Positions 51,658 through 60,714 of a DNA stretch of 64,000 bases are shown one piece after another. The notes under the pieces are model-generated. The model saw nothing but the letters and a program-made list of their open reading frames with translations. It was not told where the DNA came from and did no database searches. This DNA comes from an uncultured Gammaproteobacteria bacterium. Lineage in GTDB: Bacteria; Pseudomonadota; Gammaproteobacteria; Pseudomonadales; Porticoccaceae. How positions within the stretch are numbered: position 1 is the stretch's first letter; every line of letters starts with the position of its first letter. The stretch spans positions 62,001 through 126,000 of the forward strand of contig CAJXQR010000005.1 of assembly GCA_913058345.1 (NCBI GenBank), written 5' to 3'. Position numbers and translations under genes: made by a program.

Positions 51658-54381
51658 ATGAGCCAGCCGATTTCAAGTTCAGAGAACCACGCGCCGTTGC
51701 GCAACGATATTCGCACCCTGGGGAATTTGCTGGGAGAGACCATTCGCGAGCAGGATGGCGAGGCGGTTTTCGCGCTGATAGAAGAGGTTCGAAGGTTGTC
51801 AAAGGCGGCGTCGGCGGGCGATGTTGGCGCCCAGCGGCAGCTTGAAGGCGTAATGGCGGGCATGGATGATGCGGCTTTAATTCCGGTGGTGCGCTCCTTT
51901 GGGTTAATGCTGAACCTGATGAATATCGCAGAGGAATACCACCGGGTGCGACGCTTGAGTGAGGCCAGCCACCGGGAGAGAAGTCATCGTAAATCTTTGC
52001 CACAGTTGCTCACGCATCTGGGTGAGCAGGGTATTTCGACATCGCGTATTGCCGAGACGCTAGAGAACCTGACCATTGAACTGGTACTTACGGCCCACCC
52101 GACGGAGGTTTCACGGCGCACGGTGAGCCAGAAATATGACCGTATTGCCGCTCATCTTGAAACCCTAGATCGGGTTAATCTCACCGCTTACAAACGCAAT
52201 GGTATTAAACAGGCACTGCGCCGCGAGATCGCGTCGCTGTGGGCCACGGATGAAATACGCCACAATAAACCGACTCCGGTCGATGAAGCCAAATGGGGTA
52301 TTACCACTATTGAGCAAACCCTGTGGTCGACGGTCCCGAATTTACTGCGCCAGCTGGATGCCAGTCTGCGAGAGCAGTTAGGGGAGGGCTTGAGTCTTGA
52401 CGCGGTGCCGATTCGTTTTGCTTCGTGGATGGGCGGCGATCGGGATGGCAACCCGAATGTCACCGCTAAAACCACGGACGAGGTGTGCTGGTTGTCGCGC
52501 TGGCAGGCGGCGGAGTTATTGCAAAAAGATATTGAGCAGTTGCGCTCGGAGCTGTCCATGGCCAGTTGCAGCGATGCCTTGCGCGCCGCCGTGGGTGATC
52601 ATCCAGAGCCTTATCGGCAACTATTGCGCGGGGTGCGGGATAAGCTGGTGCTGACCCGTGATAGCTTAAAGGCCCGGCTCGATAGTGAGCCGACGGTGGA
52701 TGACAGCGCGATTTATGTCGATGTTGAAGACCTCAAGCAGCCGCTGATGTTGTGTTACGACTCTTTGCTGGATCAAGGGATGGGCACCATCGCCGATGGT
52801 CGCCTGACCGATATTATCCGCTGTGTGAATTGCTTTGGTTTGAATTTAACACCACTGGATATTCGCCAGGAATCATCGCGCCACGCCGAAGTGCTCGATG
52901 CGGTCACCCGCTACATCGGTGTTGGCAGCTATGCCCAGTGGAGCGAAGAAGAAAAGTTAGCGTTTTTAAGTGCCGAGCTAAAGCAACAAAGGCCGCTGAT
53001 TCCCACGGCCTTTTTGAACCAAACCATCGACGCGGCATGGATTGATTCTCTTCACCAGGAGGTCGATTATTCCATCGACAGTGTTTACGAGGTGCTGCAA
53101 ACCTGTCAGACCCTGTGCAAACATCCGCGCAGTAGCTTTGCCAATTATATTATCTCTATGGCTCACTCTGGCTCTGACGTGTTGGCGGTCATGCTGCTAC
53201 AGCGAGAGGCGGGCATGTCAGAGCCCTTGCCGGTCATGCCGCTGTTTGAAACTTTGAGTGACCTGGAAAATGCACCGGGGGTGATCGACAATTTATTTCA
53301 GATTGACGGCTATGTCGAGGCGATTAGCCACTGCCAGCAAATTATGGTGGGCTATTCAGACTCGGCCAAAGACGCGGGGTTTTTAGCGGCTTCGTGGGCG
53401 CAGTATCAGGCCCAGGAAAAGCTGGTCGAGATTTGCCATAAGCATAATGTGCAGTTGCGCTTGTTCCATGGGCGCGGTGGCTCCATGAGTCGCGGTGGGG
53501 GGTCTGCCCACGATGCGCTGTTGTCACAACCCCCCGGCGCAGTCGAAGGTTATGTGCGCATTACAGAGCAGGGCGAGATGATTCGCTTTAAATTCGGTCT
53601 GCCCGGTATCGCTTTTCGAACACTGGAACTCTATACCTGCGCAACATTGGAAGCGACACTACTACCGCCGCCTAAACCATTGCCCCAGTGGCGGGCTTTG
53701 ATGGATAAGTTGACCACCTGTTCGTTACAGAGTTATCGCAACGAAATCCACAACGTCGATTTTCTCGATTATTTTCATAAGGCAACACCGGAGCAGGAAT
53801 TACAGCGCCTGTCGCTCGGTAGTCGCCCGGCAAAACGCAAAGCCAGCGGCGGCATTGAAAGCCTGCGCGCCATTCCCTGGGTATTCGCCTGGACTCAAAC
53901 CCGTTTGCTCATTCCCGCGTGGCTGGGTTCTGACAGTGCCCTGCAAGCCGCCATCGAAGAGGGGGATCTCCCCCTGGTGCAATTGATGGCGGGGCAGTGG
54001 CCCTATTTTGCCTCGATTATCGACATGTTAGAGATGGTGTTGGCCAAAGCTGAACCCCAGGTGTCGGAATATTACGAGCAACGTTTGGTGGGCGAGAGGA
54101 TGCAAACGGTTGGAGCACAGCTGCGCACTCGCCTGGCCAGTGTGGTCGCCGCAGTCAATGCCGTGCGAGGTTCGGAAAAACTGCTCCAGGGCAGCGCGGT
54201 GATACAGCATTCGATCAATGTCAGAAACCCCTATGTGATGCCCTTGCATTTTTTACAGGCTGAAATTATGCGTCGGCTGCGGGCAGAAGGGGACAGCGAT
54301 ACGGCATCGAAAGCGATTTATGAGCAAGGGCTGAAAATATCGATTACCAGTATTGCCGCAGGGATGCGCAATACGGGTTGA
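51658..54381 (+). CDS. ppc: Phosphoenolpyruvate carboxylase
   Basis: This 907-residue enzyme makes oxaloacetate from PEP and bicarbonate for anaplerosis. It has the catalytic histidine region LVLTAHPTEVSRRTV, the substrate loop ASWMGGDRDGNPNVT, MVGYSDSAKDAGFLAASW and LFHGRGGSMSRGGG. The C-terminus ends MRNTG, as in all Ppc. The ATG at 51658 is chosen, with AAGG 9 bases upstream; a GTG is one codon earlier. It is a single gene on the plus strand. Confidence 0.97.
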   Translation: MSQPISSSENHAPLRNDIRTLGNLLGETIREQDGEAVFALIEEVRRLSKAASAGDVGAQRQLEGVMAGMDDAALIPVVRSFGLMLNLMNIAEEYHRVRRLSEASHRERSHRKSLPQLLTHLGEQGISTSRIAETLENLTIELVLTAHPTEVSRRTVSQKYDRIAAHLETLDRVNLTAYKRNGIKQALRREIASLWATDEIRHNKPTPVDEAKWGITTIEQTLWSTVPNLLRQLDASLREQLGEGLSLDAVPIRFASWMGGDRDGNPNVTAKTTDEVCWLSRWQAAELLQKDIEQLRSELSMASCSDALRAAVGDHPEPYRQLLRGVRDKLVLTRDSLKARLDSEPTVDDSAIYVDVEDLKQPLMLCYDSLLDQGMGTIADGRLTDIIRCVNCFGLNLTPLDIRQESSRHAEVLDAVTRYIGVGSYAQWSEEEKLAFLSAELKQQRPLIPTAFLNQTIDAAWIDSLHQEVDYSIDSVYEVLQTCQTLCKHPRSSFANYIISMAHSGSDVLAVMLLQREAGMSEPLPVMPLFETLSDLENAPGVIDNLFQIDGYVEAISHCQQIMVGYSDSAKDAGFLAASWAQYQAQEKLVEICHKHNVQLRLFHGRGGSMSRGGGSAHDALLSQPPGAVEGYVRITEQGEMIRFKFGLPGIAFRTLELYTCATLEATLLPPPKPLPQWRALMDKLTTCSLQSYRNEIHNVDFLDYFHKATPEQELQRLSLGSRPAKRKASGGIESLRAIPWVFAWTQTRLLIPAWLGSDSALQAAIEEGDLPLVQLMAGQWPYFASIIDMLEMVLAKAEPQVSEYYEQRLVGERMQTVGAQLRTRLASVVAAVNAVRGSEKLLQGSAVIQHSINVRNPYVMPLHFLQAEIMRRLRAEGDSDTASKAIYEQGLKISITSIAAGMRNTG

Positions 54382-54451
54382 GGTGGATTGTTTTTATATT
54401 AAATGATGACAGACCGTTCGCTTTTTATAGGCCGCCTTTTTAACTTGCTTT

Positions 54452-55666
54452 CTATAGCCAGAACTGCAGCAACAAAAAGCCAATGCAAACAAGGGCACCG
54501 CAGGCTGGCATGGCCAGTGCCACGAAGTTACGGCGCAGGTCGCGCCAGTTGAGCCTAAGTAGAGCCAGGTTGACCAGGGTGAAGACGCATAAAATGGTGC
54601 CGCTGGTAGCCTGAGCCAGCGTGACGAGTGGCGCGAGCAGTGAGCCACTCAGTACTAAACAGCCGACTAATAAGGTGGCACTTAAAGGGGTTTGCCTGCG
54701 GGGGTGAACCTTGGCCAAAAAGCGGGGTGCCATGCTTTTTTTACCCATGCCGTAAAGCACCCGTGAAGCCATAATGATTTGTAGCAGGGCGCCATTGACC
54801 ACAGCGACAATGCTGATAGCCGTCATCAGCACAACGGGAATAGCAGTGTTTTTTTCAACCACCATCACCAGTGGTGCTTTCGAGGCGGCTAGTTCTGGCA
54901 GCGGCACGGCGGCCAACGCACAGAGCGTGACGATGAAGTACAACAGACAAGCCGTGGCTAATGCGAGCAGAATGCCACGAGGCATATTTTTTTCGGGCTG
55001 CTTAACTTCTTCGGCCATGTTGACCATATCTTCAAAACCAATAAAAGCGTAGAAAGCGAGAAAGGCACCGGCGCCCATACCCTGCCAGGCGATGAGGTTT
55101 TCGGGTATCAAGGTGCTGTTTGTTGTGCTCAATAGCGCGGGTAATTTATCGGCACCGGCATAAATCACAAAGGCGAGGCCGAGCAACTCGAGTAGAGTGG
55201 TGGCGATCGCTACTGTTACCGATAACTTAACGCCCCAGGCAGCAATGCCGGTGAGTAGAATAATGAGTACTGAAATAGTCAGGCTGTCAGGTAGCGCCAA
55301 AAACACGGCGAAGTAGCCGCTAAAACCGCGGGCAATGGTGGCTGCTGAAACAATACCCGCAAAGACAATGGCATAACCCACTGCCGTGGACAGACTTTTC
55401 AGGGCGAAGGCCTGCTGAATGTAAACCGGCTCGCCGGCACTGACCGGATAAAGTCGTGACAAATGCCCGTAAGAATAAGCACTAAAGCTGACCACGAGTG
55501 CGGCAAGGATAAAGGCGAGGGGCATATGGCTGCCGGCAATATTGGCGACTTCGCCCACCAGTACATAAATACCGGCACCGAGAATAGTGCCTATACCGTA
55601 GAATGTAATCTGCGCCAGACTCAGGGTTCTTAACAGGGGCGTGGCATTGGGGCTTGGTGTTGTCAT
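54452..55666 (-). CDS. APC-family amino acid permease
   Basis: This 404-residue integral membrane transporter of the amino acid-polyamine-organocation superfamily has a first helix with the unwound substrate motif FYGIGTILGAGIYVLVGE. About 11-12 hydrophobic segments follow. GFEDMVNMAEEVKQPEKNMPRGILLAL is the cytoplasmic family signature. The substrate is probably a neutral or cationic amino acid, but no residue discriminates. It is convergent with ppc and divergent from the ion channel. Confidence 0.88.
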   Translation of the reverse strand: MTTPSPNATPLLRTLSLAQITFYGIGTILGAGIYVLVGEVANIAGSHMPLAFILAALVVSFSAYSYGHLSRLYPVSAGEPVYIQQAFALKSLSTAVGYAIVFAGIVSAATIARGFSGYFAVFLALPDSLTISVLIILLTGIAAWGVKLSVTVAIATTLLELLGLAFVIYAGADKLPALLSTTNSTLIPENLIAWQGMGAGAFLAFYAFIGFEDMVNMAEEVKQPEKNMPRGILLALATACLLYFIVTLCALAAVPLPELAASKAPLVMVVEKNTAIPVVLMTAISIVAVVNGALLQIIMASRVLYGMGKKSMAPRFLAKVHPRRQTPLSATLLVGCLVLSGSLLAPLVTLAQATSGTILCVFTLVNLALLRLNWRDLRRNFVALAMPACGALVCIGFLLLQFWL

Positions 55667-55770
55667 GGCGTGATAGTATCAGTCTGGTAGGCCTGAAATT
55701 AGGTTTAGCGTTGCTATTAGGTTTGGCGTTAGTGGCTTGGCATGAAGTCAATCCACTACGTTGATTTTAC

Positions 55771-56640
55771 ATGTCAGACAACAGGTGTTTCTTTAAAAGC
55801 GATGGTAATCGATTGATGCGTGGCATGAGAGCAAAAATAGCCTTGGTGATTTTTGGTACCGACACACCTGCCGGCAAGCTTTTTGATCTGTGCTTAATCT
55901 ACGCCATTTTGTTGAGTGTCGCCGCCGTGGTGCTTGATTCGGTGATGAGCTTGCACACGCGCTTCGGCGCCTGGTTCTTTTATATTGAGTGGTTTTTTAC
56001 CCTGCTATTTACGGTCGAATATTTTCTGCGTATTTATATTTCACCGCGGCCCCTGCGCTATATTTTCAGCTTTTTTGGCCTGGTGGATTTGATTTCTATC
56101 ATTCCCTCTTACTTGGCGCTGGTGGTGACAGGGGCTAATTATCTTTTATTGATTCGCATGCTACGGGTGCTACGCGTTTTTCGTGTACTCAAGCTGGTGC
56201 GCTATATGGACGAGGCGAATGTCCTGATGCGCTCGCTGTATATGGCGCGGCGAAAAATTCTAGTGTTCTTCGTTACTCTCATAGTGCTGAGTTTTATTTT
56301 TGGTTGTTTGATGTTTGTGGTCGAAGGTCCCGAGCACGGTTTTACGAGCATTCCGAAAAGTATTTACTGGACCATAGTCACTATTACCACTGTGGGTTAC
56401 GGTGACATTACACCGCAAACAGTGCTCGGCCAGTTTATTTCGACGCTGGCAATGCTACTGGGTTACTCGATAATTGCTATCCCGACGGGCATTATTACCG
56501 CCGAGCTGGCGAGTGAGATGGGCCGGTCGCGTGTGAATAGAAGTTGCCATAATTGTGGGCGTTCAGGTCACGAAAGCGATGCCGATCACTGTCGGTATTG
56601 TGGCGCAAGTTTGGCACCGAGGGATTCAAGCCGCGTTTGA
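55771..56640 (+). CDS. Voltage-gated-type K+ channel with C-terminal zinc ribbon
   Basis: This 289-residue six-helix ion channel has an S4-like charged helix LIRMLRVLRVFRVLKLVRYM with regularly spaced Arg/Lys and the K+ selectivity filter TTVGYGDITP in the pore loop. The C-terminus carries a C-x2-C ... C-x2-C zinc ribbon (CHNCGRSGHESDADHCRYCG). Homologues without the ribbon are common in proteobacteria. The probable role is potassium conductance or membrane-potential control. The ribosome binding site is weak. Confidence 0.85.
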   Translation: MSDNRCFFKSDGNRLMRGMRAKIALVIFGTDTPAGKLFDLCLIYAILLSVAAVVLDSVMSLHTRFGAWFFYIEWFFTLLFTVEYFLRIYISPRPLRYIFSFFGLVDLISIIPSYLALVVTGANYLLLIRMLRVLRVFRVLKLVRYMDEANVLMRSLYMARRKILVFFVTLIVLSFIFGCLMFVVEGPEHGFTSIPKSIYWTIVTITTVGYGDITPQTVLGQFISTLAMLLGYSIIAIPTGIITAELASEMGRSRVNRSCHNCGRSGHESDADHCRYCGASLAPRDSSRV

Positions 56641-56826
56641 ATGTTCTAGTACGCTGTCTCGATAGGTATTAAAAGAAGAAGATAGGCGCCACTTTGTCGT
56701 TTACAAATTTGAGCTTTTCTTGAAGCGTCTTTGCCGTCGGTGTTTAATATGCGGCATAAAAGAACCGCTTTGAAGGCGCAATGGCATTGCTGTCGGGCGG
56801 AGATAAAACAAAAAGGGGACTTAATC

Positions 56827-58734
56827 ATGGCTGAAAATTACGACGAGGTTTATCGCGCGTCACAGGCAAACCCTAGCGCTTTCTGGGGTGAGGCCGCCAA
56901 TCTTGCCCACTGGTACAAGGCTCCATCGACTATCCTTGATGACGCTAACCCGCCTTTTTTACAATGGTTTCCCGACGGTGAAACGAATGCCTGTTACAAC
57001 GCCCTCGACCGCCATGTCGCCGACGGACGTGGTGAGCAGGATGCATTAATATACGATAGCCCCGTGACTGGCACAAAACGGCGTTTTAGCTACCGTGAGC
57101 TGCTCGAGCGCGTCTCGATATTCGCTGGTGCACTGCGGGCAGAGGGCATTGCCAAGGGCGATAGGGTCATCATCTATATGCCAATGGTGCCGGAAGCCGC
57201 TATCGCCATGCTCGCCTGCGCGCGGATTGGTGCTGTGCACTCGGTGGTTTTTGGCGGTTTTGCGGCTAACGAGCTGGCGGTGCGCATTGATGATATCGCA
57301 GCGAAAATGGTAATCGCAGCATCCTGTGGTATCGAACCGGGGCGGCTGGTGCCCTATAAACCGCTACTCGATGAGGCTATCGAGCTCGCTAACCACAAGC
57401 CCAAAACGTGCATTATTTTGCAGCGTGAGCAATCGCGAGGCGAGATGCAGATGGGTCGTGATAAATGCTGGCATGAGCTAGAAGCGGTGGCTAATCCGGT
57501 CGATTGTGTGCCAATGCTGTCTACCGATCCGCTGTATGTGCTCTATACCTCGGGCACCACGGGTGAACCCAAAGGGGTGGTGAGAGATGTCGGGGGCAGT
57601 ATCGTCTCCCTCAACTGGAGCATGCAGAAAGTTTACGGTGTCGCCCCGGGGGATGTGTTTTGGGCAGCCTCGGATGTTGGCTGGGTGGTTGGCCACTCTT
57701 ATATCGTTTACGGCCCGCTGTTTAATGGTGCCACGACTATTTTATTTGAGGGCAAACCGGTCGGTACGCCAGACCCAGGCACCTATTGGCGGATTATTGC
57801 CGAGTACGGCGTGAAAGTATTTTTCACCGCCCCAACCGCATTTCGAGCCATTAAAAAAGAAGACCCGAAGGGTGAATATTTAAGCAAGTATGACCTGTCG
57901 AAATTTGAAAGCCTGTTTCTTGCTGGCGAACGCTGTGATCCGGATACTTTGAGCTGGGCGATAGACCAGCTGCAAGTGCCGGTTATCGATCACTGGTGGC
58001 AAACCGAATTGGGTTGGCCCGCCTGCGCTAACTGTCGCGGGATTGAGCTGCTGCCCGTAGTGCCCGGCTCACCCACGAAACCGGTGCCGGGCTTTGATCT
58101 TTGCGTGCTGGATGAACAGGGCAATGAAGTGGCGGCGGGTGATATCGGCGCGCTGGCGATCAAACTGCCTTTGCCGCCGGGATCATTTACCACCCTGTGG
58201 GGCAATGATGAACGTTTTGTGTCCTCCTACTTTAGAACTTTTCCCGGTTATTACGAAACTGGTGATGCCGGTTACATTGACGAAAATGGCTATGCCTTTG
58301 TTATGGCCCGCACAGATGATGTTATTAACGTCGCCGGTCACCGCCTTTCGACGGGTGCTATGGAAGAGGTGCTAACGGCCCACCCGGATGTTGCCGAGTG
58401 CGCCGTGGTGGGTGTTGCCGATGCTATGAAGGGTCAGGTGCCTCTGGGGTTTGTGGTACTTAACGACGGCGTTGACCGAGCCGATGCCGATATTTGTGCC
58501 GAAGTTGTGCAGCTGGTGCGAGAAAAGATTGGCCCTGTCGCGGCGTTTCGTCTCTGCGGGGTGGTTAAACGGTTACCAAAAACCCGGTCGGGCAAGATAT
58601 TACGTGCAACGATGCGAAAAATTGCTGATGCCGAGACCTGGAAAATGCCGGCTACCATTGACGACCCCTTGATTCTCGATGAGATTAGTGAGGCGCTTGG
58701 TGCATTGGGTTATCCCGCAAAACCTGCTAGTTGA
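56827..58734 (+). CDS. prpE: Propionyl-CoA synthetase (PrpE-like)
   Basis: This 635-residue acyl-AMP-forming ligase converts a short-chain acid, propionate or acetate, with ATP and CoA. Motifs are YTSGTTGEPKGVVRD (P-loop), DVGWVVGHSYIVYGPLFNG with the acyl-site Trp/Val environment, and the C-terminal AMP-ligase lysine K590 in TRSGKILRATMRK. The N-terminus MAENYDEVYRASQANPSAFWGEAANLAHWYKAPSTIL is typical of PrpE. ATG 56827 is chosen, with AGGGGA upstream; an upstream in-frame start at 56731 has no support. It is monocistronic. Confidence 0.88.
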   Translation: MAENYDEVYRASQANPSAFWGEAANLAHWYKAPSTILDDANPPFLQWFPDGETNACYNALDRHVADGRGEQDALIYDSPVTGTKRRFSYRELLERVSIFAGALRAEGIAKGDRVIIYMPMVPEAAIAMLACARIGAVHSVVFGGFAANELAVRIDDIAAKMVIAASCGIEPGRLVPYKPLLDEAIELANHKPKTCIILQREQSRGEMQMGRDKCWHELEAVANPVDCVPMLSTDPLYVLYTSGTTGEPKGVVRDVGGSIVSLNWSMQKVYGVAPGDVFWAASDVGWVVGHSYIVYGPLFNGATTILFEGKPVGTPDPGTYWRIIAEYGVKVFFTAPTAFRAIKKEDPKGEYLSKYDLSKFESLFLAGERCDPDTLSWAIDQLQVPVIDHWWQTELGWPACANCRGIELLPVVPGSPTKPVPGFDLCVLDEQGNEVAAGDIGALAIKLPLPPGSFTTLWGNDERFVSSYFRTFPGYYETGDAGYIDENGYAFVMARTDDVINVAGHRLSTGAMEEVLTAHPDVAECAVVGVADAMKGQVPLGFVVLNDGVDRADADICAEVVQLVREKIGPVAAFRLCGVVKRLPKTRSGKILRATMRKIADAETWKMPATIDDPLILDEISEALGALGYPAKPAS

Positions 58735-58840
58735 GTTCGGCTTACAAAGTGATTAGTTTTATAGTCGCTGGCGGGTCTGTTATTTATGGATAATTTCCAT
58801 TATTGTGTCAGTCTGTTTACAGAAATTCGGCTGATAATGA

Positions 58841-58870
58841 TTTACATTGCAGGCGTATTTCCGGTATAAC
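58841..58870 (+). promoter_or_regulatory. Sigma-70 promoter of the 2-oxoacid oxidoreductase operon
   Basis: TTTACA (58841-58846), 18-bp spacer, TATAAC (58865-58870). It lies 65 bp before the proposed TTG start. Confidence 0.45.
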
Positions 58871-58888
58871 ATCGCGGTCTTTTTGTGT

Positions 58889-58903
58889 GTCAATATTTTT
58901 GAC
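58889..58903. promoter_or_regulatory. Operator-like palindrome downstream of the promoter
   Basis: Inverted repeat GTCAA-N5-TTGAC lies 18 bp downstream of the -10 box and 32 bp upstream of the start codon, in the position of a repressor roadblock site. No regulator gene is next to it. Confidence 0.35.
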
Positions 58904-58935
58904 GGAATTCGCTAACGGCCCCGGGAGGGTTGAGG

Positions 58936-60714
58936 TTGAAGCCTACAAACATAAGTAATCCAGAATATTTTCATAAGGTTGTTGACTGCCAGCATGCCTG
59001 TCCAGCGCATACCCCTGTTCCCGAATACATTCGCCTGATTGCTGCCGAGCGTTATACCGACGCTTACATGGTCAATTGGGAATCGAATGTGTTCCCCGGC
59101 GTATTGGGTCGTACCTGTGATAGACCGTGTGAACCGGCCTGTCGACGGGGTCGAGTTGAGGAAGAACCTGTCGCGATTTGCCGTCTCAAACGTGTGGCTG
59201 CCGACAACAAAGATGATATTTCCACGCTGCTACCCGCCGCAGGTGCTTGCAATGGTAAAAAGCTGGCCTTGATTGGTGCGGGTCCGGCCTCGTTGACGGT
59301 GGCGCGGGATTTATCTCCCTTGGGCTATGAGATCCATGTCTATGATGAAAACGCCAAAGGCGGCGGTTTTATGCGTAGCCAGATCCCCTCCTTCCGCCTG
59401 CCCGAACAGGTTTTGGACGAGGAAGTGGGTTATATCACGGACAATAAAGCGGTCACCACTTTTTACAATACTCGGGTTGATAGCCTTAAAGCACTCCTCG
59501 ATAAAGATTACGATGCTGTTTTTGTCGGTTCGGGTGCCCCGAAGGGGCGGGACCTGCCTGATTTGCCGGGTCGTAAAGAGGGTGATGACAGCATACACAT
59601 TGGTATTGACTGGTTGGCCAGTGTGGCCTTTGAACATCGCGCCAGTGTTGGTAAAAAGGTCATTGTTCTCGGTGGTGGTAACACGGCTATGGACTGCTGC
59701 CGTACGGCGCGACGGATTGGCGGTGCCGATGTCAAAGTGATTGTGCGCAGCCCCTTTGCCGACATGAAGGCCTCGCCCTGGGAAAAAGACGACGCTGTCG
59801 CCGAAGACATTCCGATTATTGATAACCACACGCCACTGGAATTCGTTGTTGAAGAGGGGAAACTGGTTGGCATGCGTTTCGATAAAGTGCGTGCAGAATA
59901 CGATAAGAAGGGACGCCGCAAATTAGTGTCGACCGGTGAAGAACCGGCTTTTTACCCCTGCGATGAAGTCCTGGTGGCAATTGGTCAGGAAAACGCTTTT
60001 CCCTGGATTGAGAGCGAAACAGATATTGAGTTTGATAACTGGGGGTTGCCCGAGCTCAATAAAAACACCTTTCAGTCGACCAATAGCAAGGTTTTCTTTG
60101 GTGGCGATGCTGCCTTTGGTCCTGAAAACATTATTACTGCGGTGGCCCAGGCTCATCAGGCAGCGATTTCTATCGACCTTTTTTGTCAGGGGGAGGATCT
60201 CAGTGTTCGCCCAGCTCCCAATACCAACCTGGTGAGCCAGAAGATGGGTATTCACGAGTGGAGCTACAGTAATGTCGTTGGCGATGATCTTCGTTTCAAG
60301 GTGCCTCACGCTGACAAATCGGCAGCACTGGGCGACAGATTGCTCGAAGTGGAGTTGGGGTTTTCGACTGAGACAGGCTTTGACGAGGCGCAACGCTGCT
60401 TGAATTGTGATGTGCAAACGGTATTTTCTGAGGCTCTGTGCATAGAGTGTGATGCCTGTACCGACATTTGCCCAACTGACTGCATTAACTTTATTAACAA
60501 CGATGAAGAAGAAGTACTCCGCTCGCAGTTACGTATGCCGGCGAAAAATCTCGAACAAGATCTTTATGTTTCCAGTGACTTGCCGACCGGACGGGTAATG
60601 GTTAAGGACGAAGATGTCTGCTTGCACTGTGGGCTCTGCGCTGAGCGCTGCCCGACATCTGCCTGGGACATGCAGCAATTTCTTTACCAAGTTACCAAGG
60701 CATCTCAGATATGA
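58936..60714 (+). CDS. GltD-like FAD/NAD(P) oxidoreductase with 4Fe-4S domains
   Basis: This 592-residue iron-sulfur flavoprotein resembles the glutamate synthase small subunit/NADPH-binding modules. It has an N-terminal cysteine-rich domain (CQHACPAHTP, CDRPCEPACRR), an FAD-binding GKKLALIGAGPASLTVARDL and an NADP-binding KKVIVLGGGNTAMDCCRTARR. The C-terminus carries two 4Fe-4S motifs (CIECDACTDICPTDC, CLHCGLCAERCPT). It would transfer electrons between the downstream 2-oxoacid oxidoreductase and pyridine nucleotide. The TTG at 58936, 6 bases after GGGAGGG, is the best start. It overlaps the next gene by ATGA. Confidence 0.88.
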   Translation: MKPTNISNPEYFHKVVDCQHACPAHTPVPEYIRLIAAERYTDAYMVNWESNVFPGVLGRTCDRPCEPACRRGRVEEEPVAICRLKRVAADNKDDISTLLPAAGACNGKKLALIGAGPASLTVARDLSPLGYEIHVYDENAKGGGFMRSQIPSFRLPEQVLDEEVGYITDNKAVTTFYNTRVDSLKALLDKDYDAVFVGSGAPKGRDLPDLPGRKEGDDSIHIGIDWLASVAFEHRASVGKKVIVLGGGNTAMDCCRTARRIGGADVKVIVRSPFADMKASPWEKDDAVAEDIPIIDNHTPLEFVVEEGKLVGMRFDKVRAEYDKKGRRKLVSTGEEPAFYPCDEVLVAIGQENAFPWIESETDIEFDNWGLPELNKNTFQSTNSKVFFGGDAAFGPENIITAVAQAHQAAISIDLFCQGEDLSVRPAPNTNLVSQKMGIHEWSYSNVVGDDLRFKVPHADKSAALGDRLLEVELGFSTETGFDEAQRCLNCDVQTVFSEALCIECDACTDICPTDCINFINNDEEEVLRSQLRMPAKNLEQDLYVSSDLPTGRVMVKDEDVCLHCGLCAERCPTSAWDMQQFLYQVTKASQI

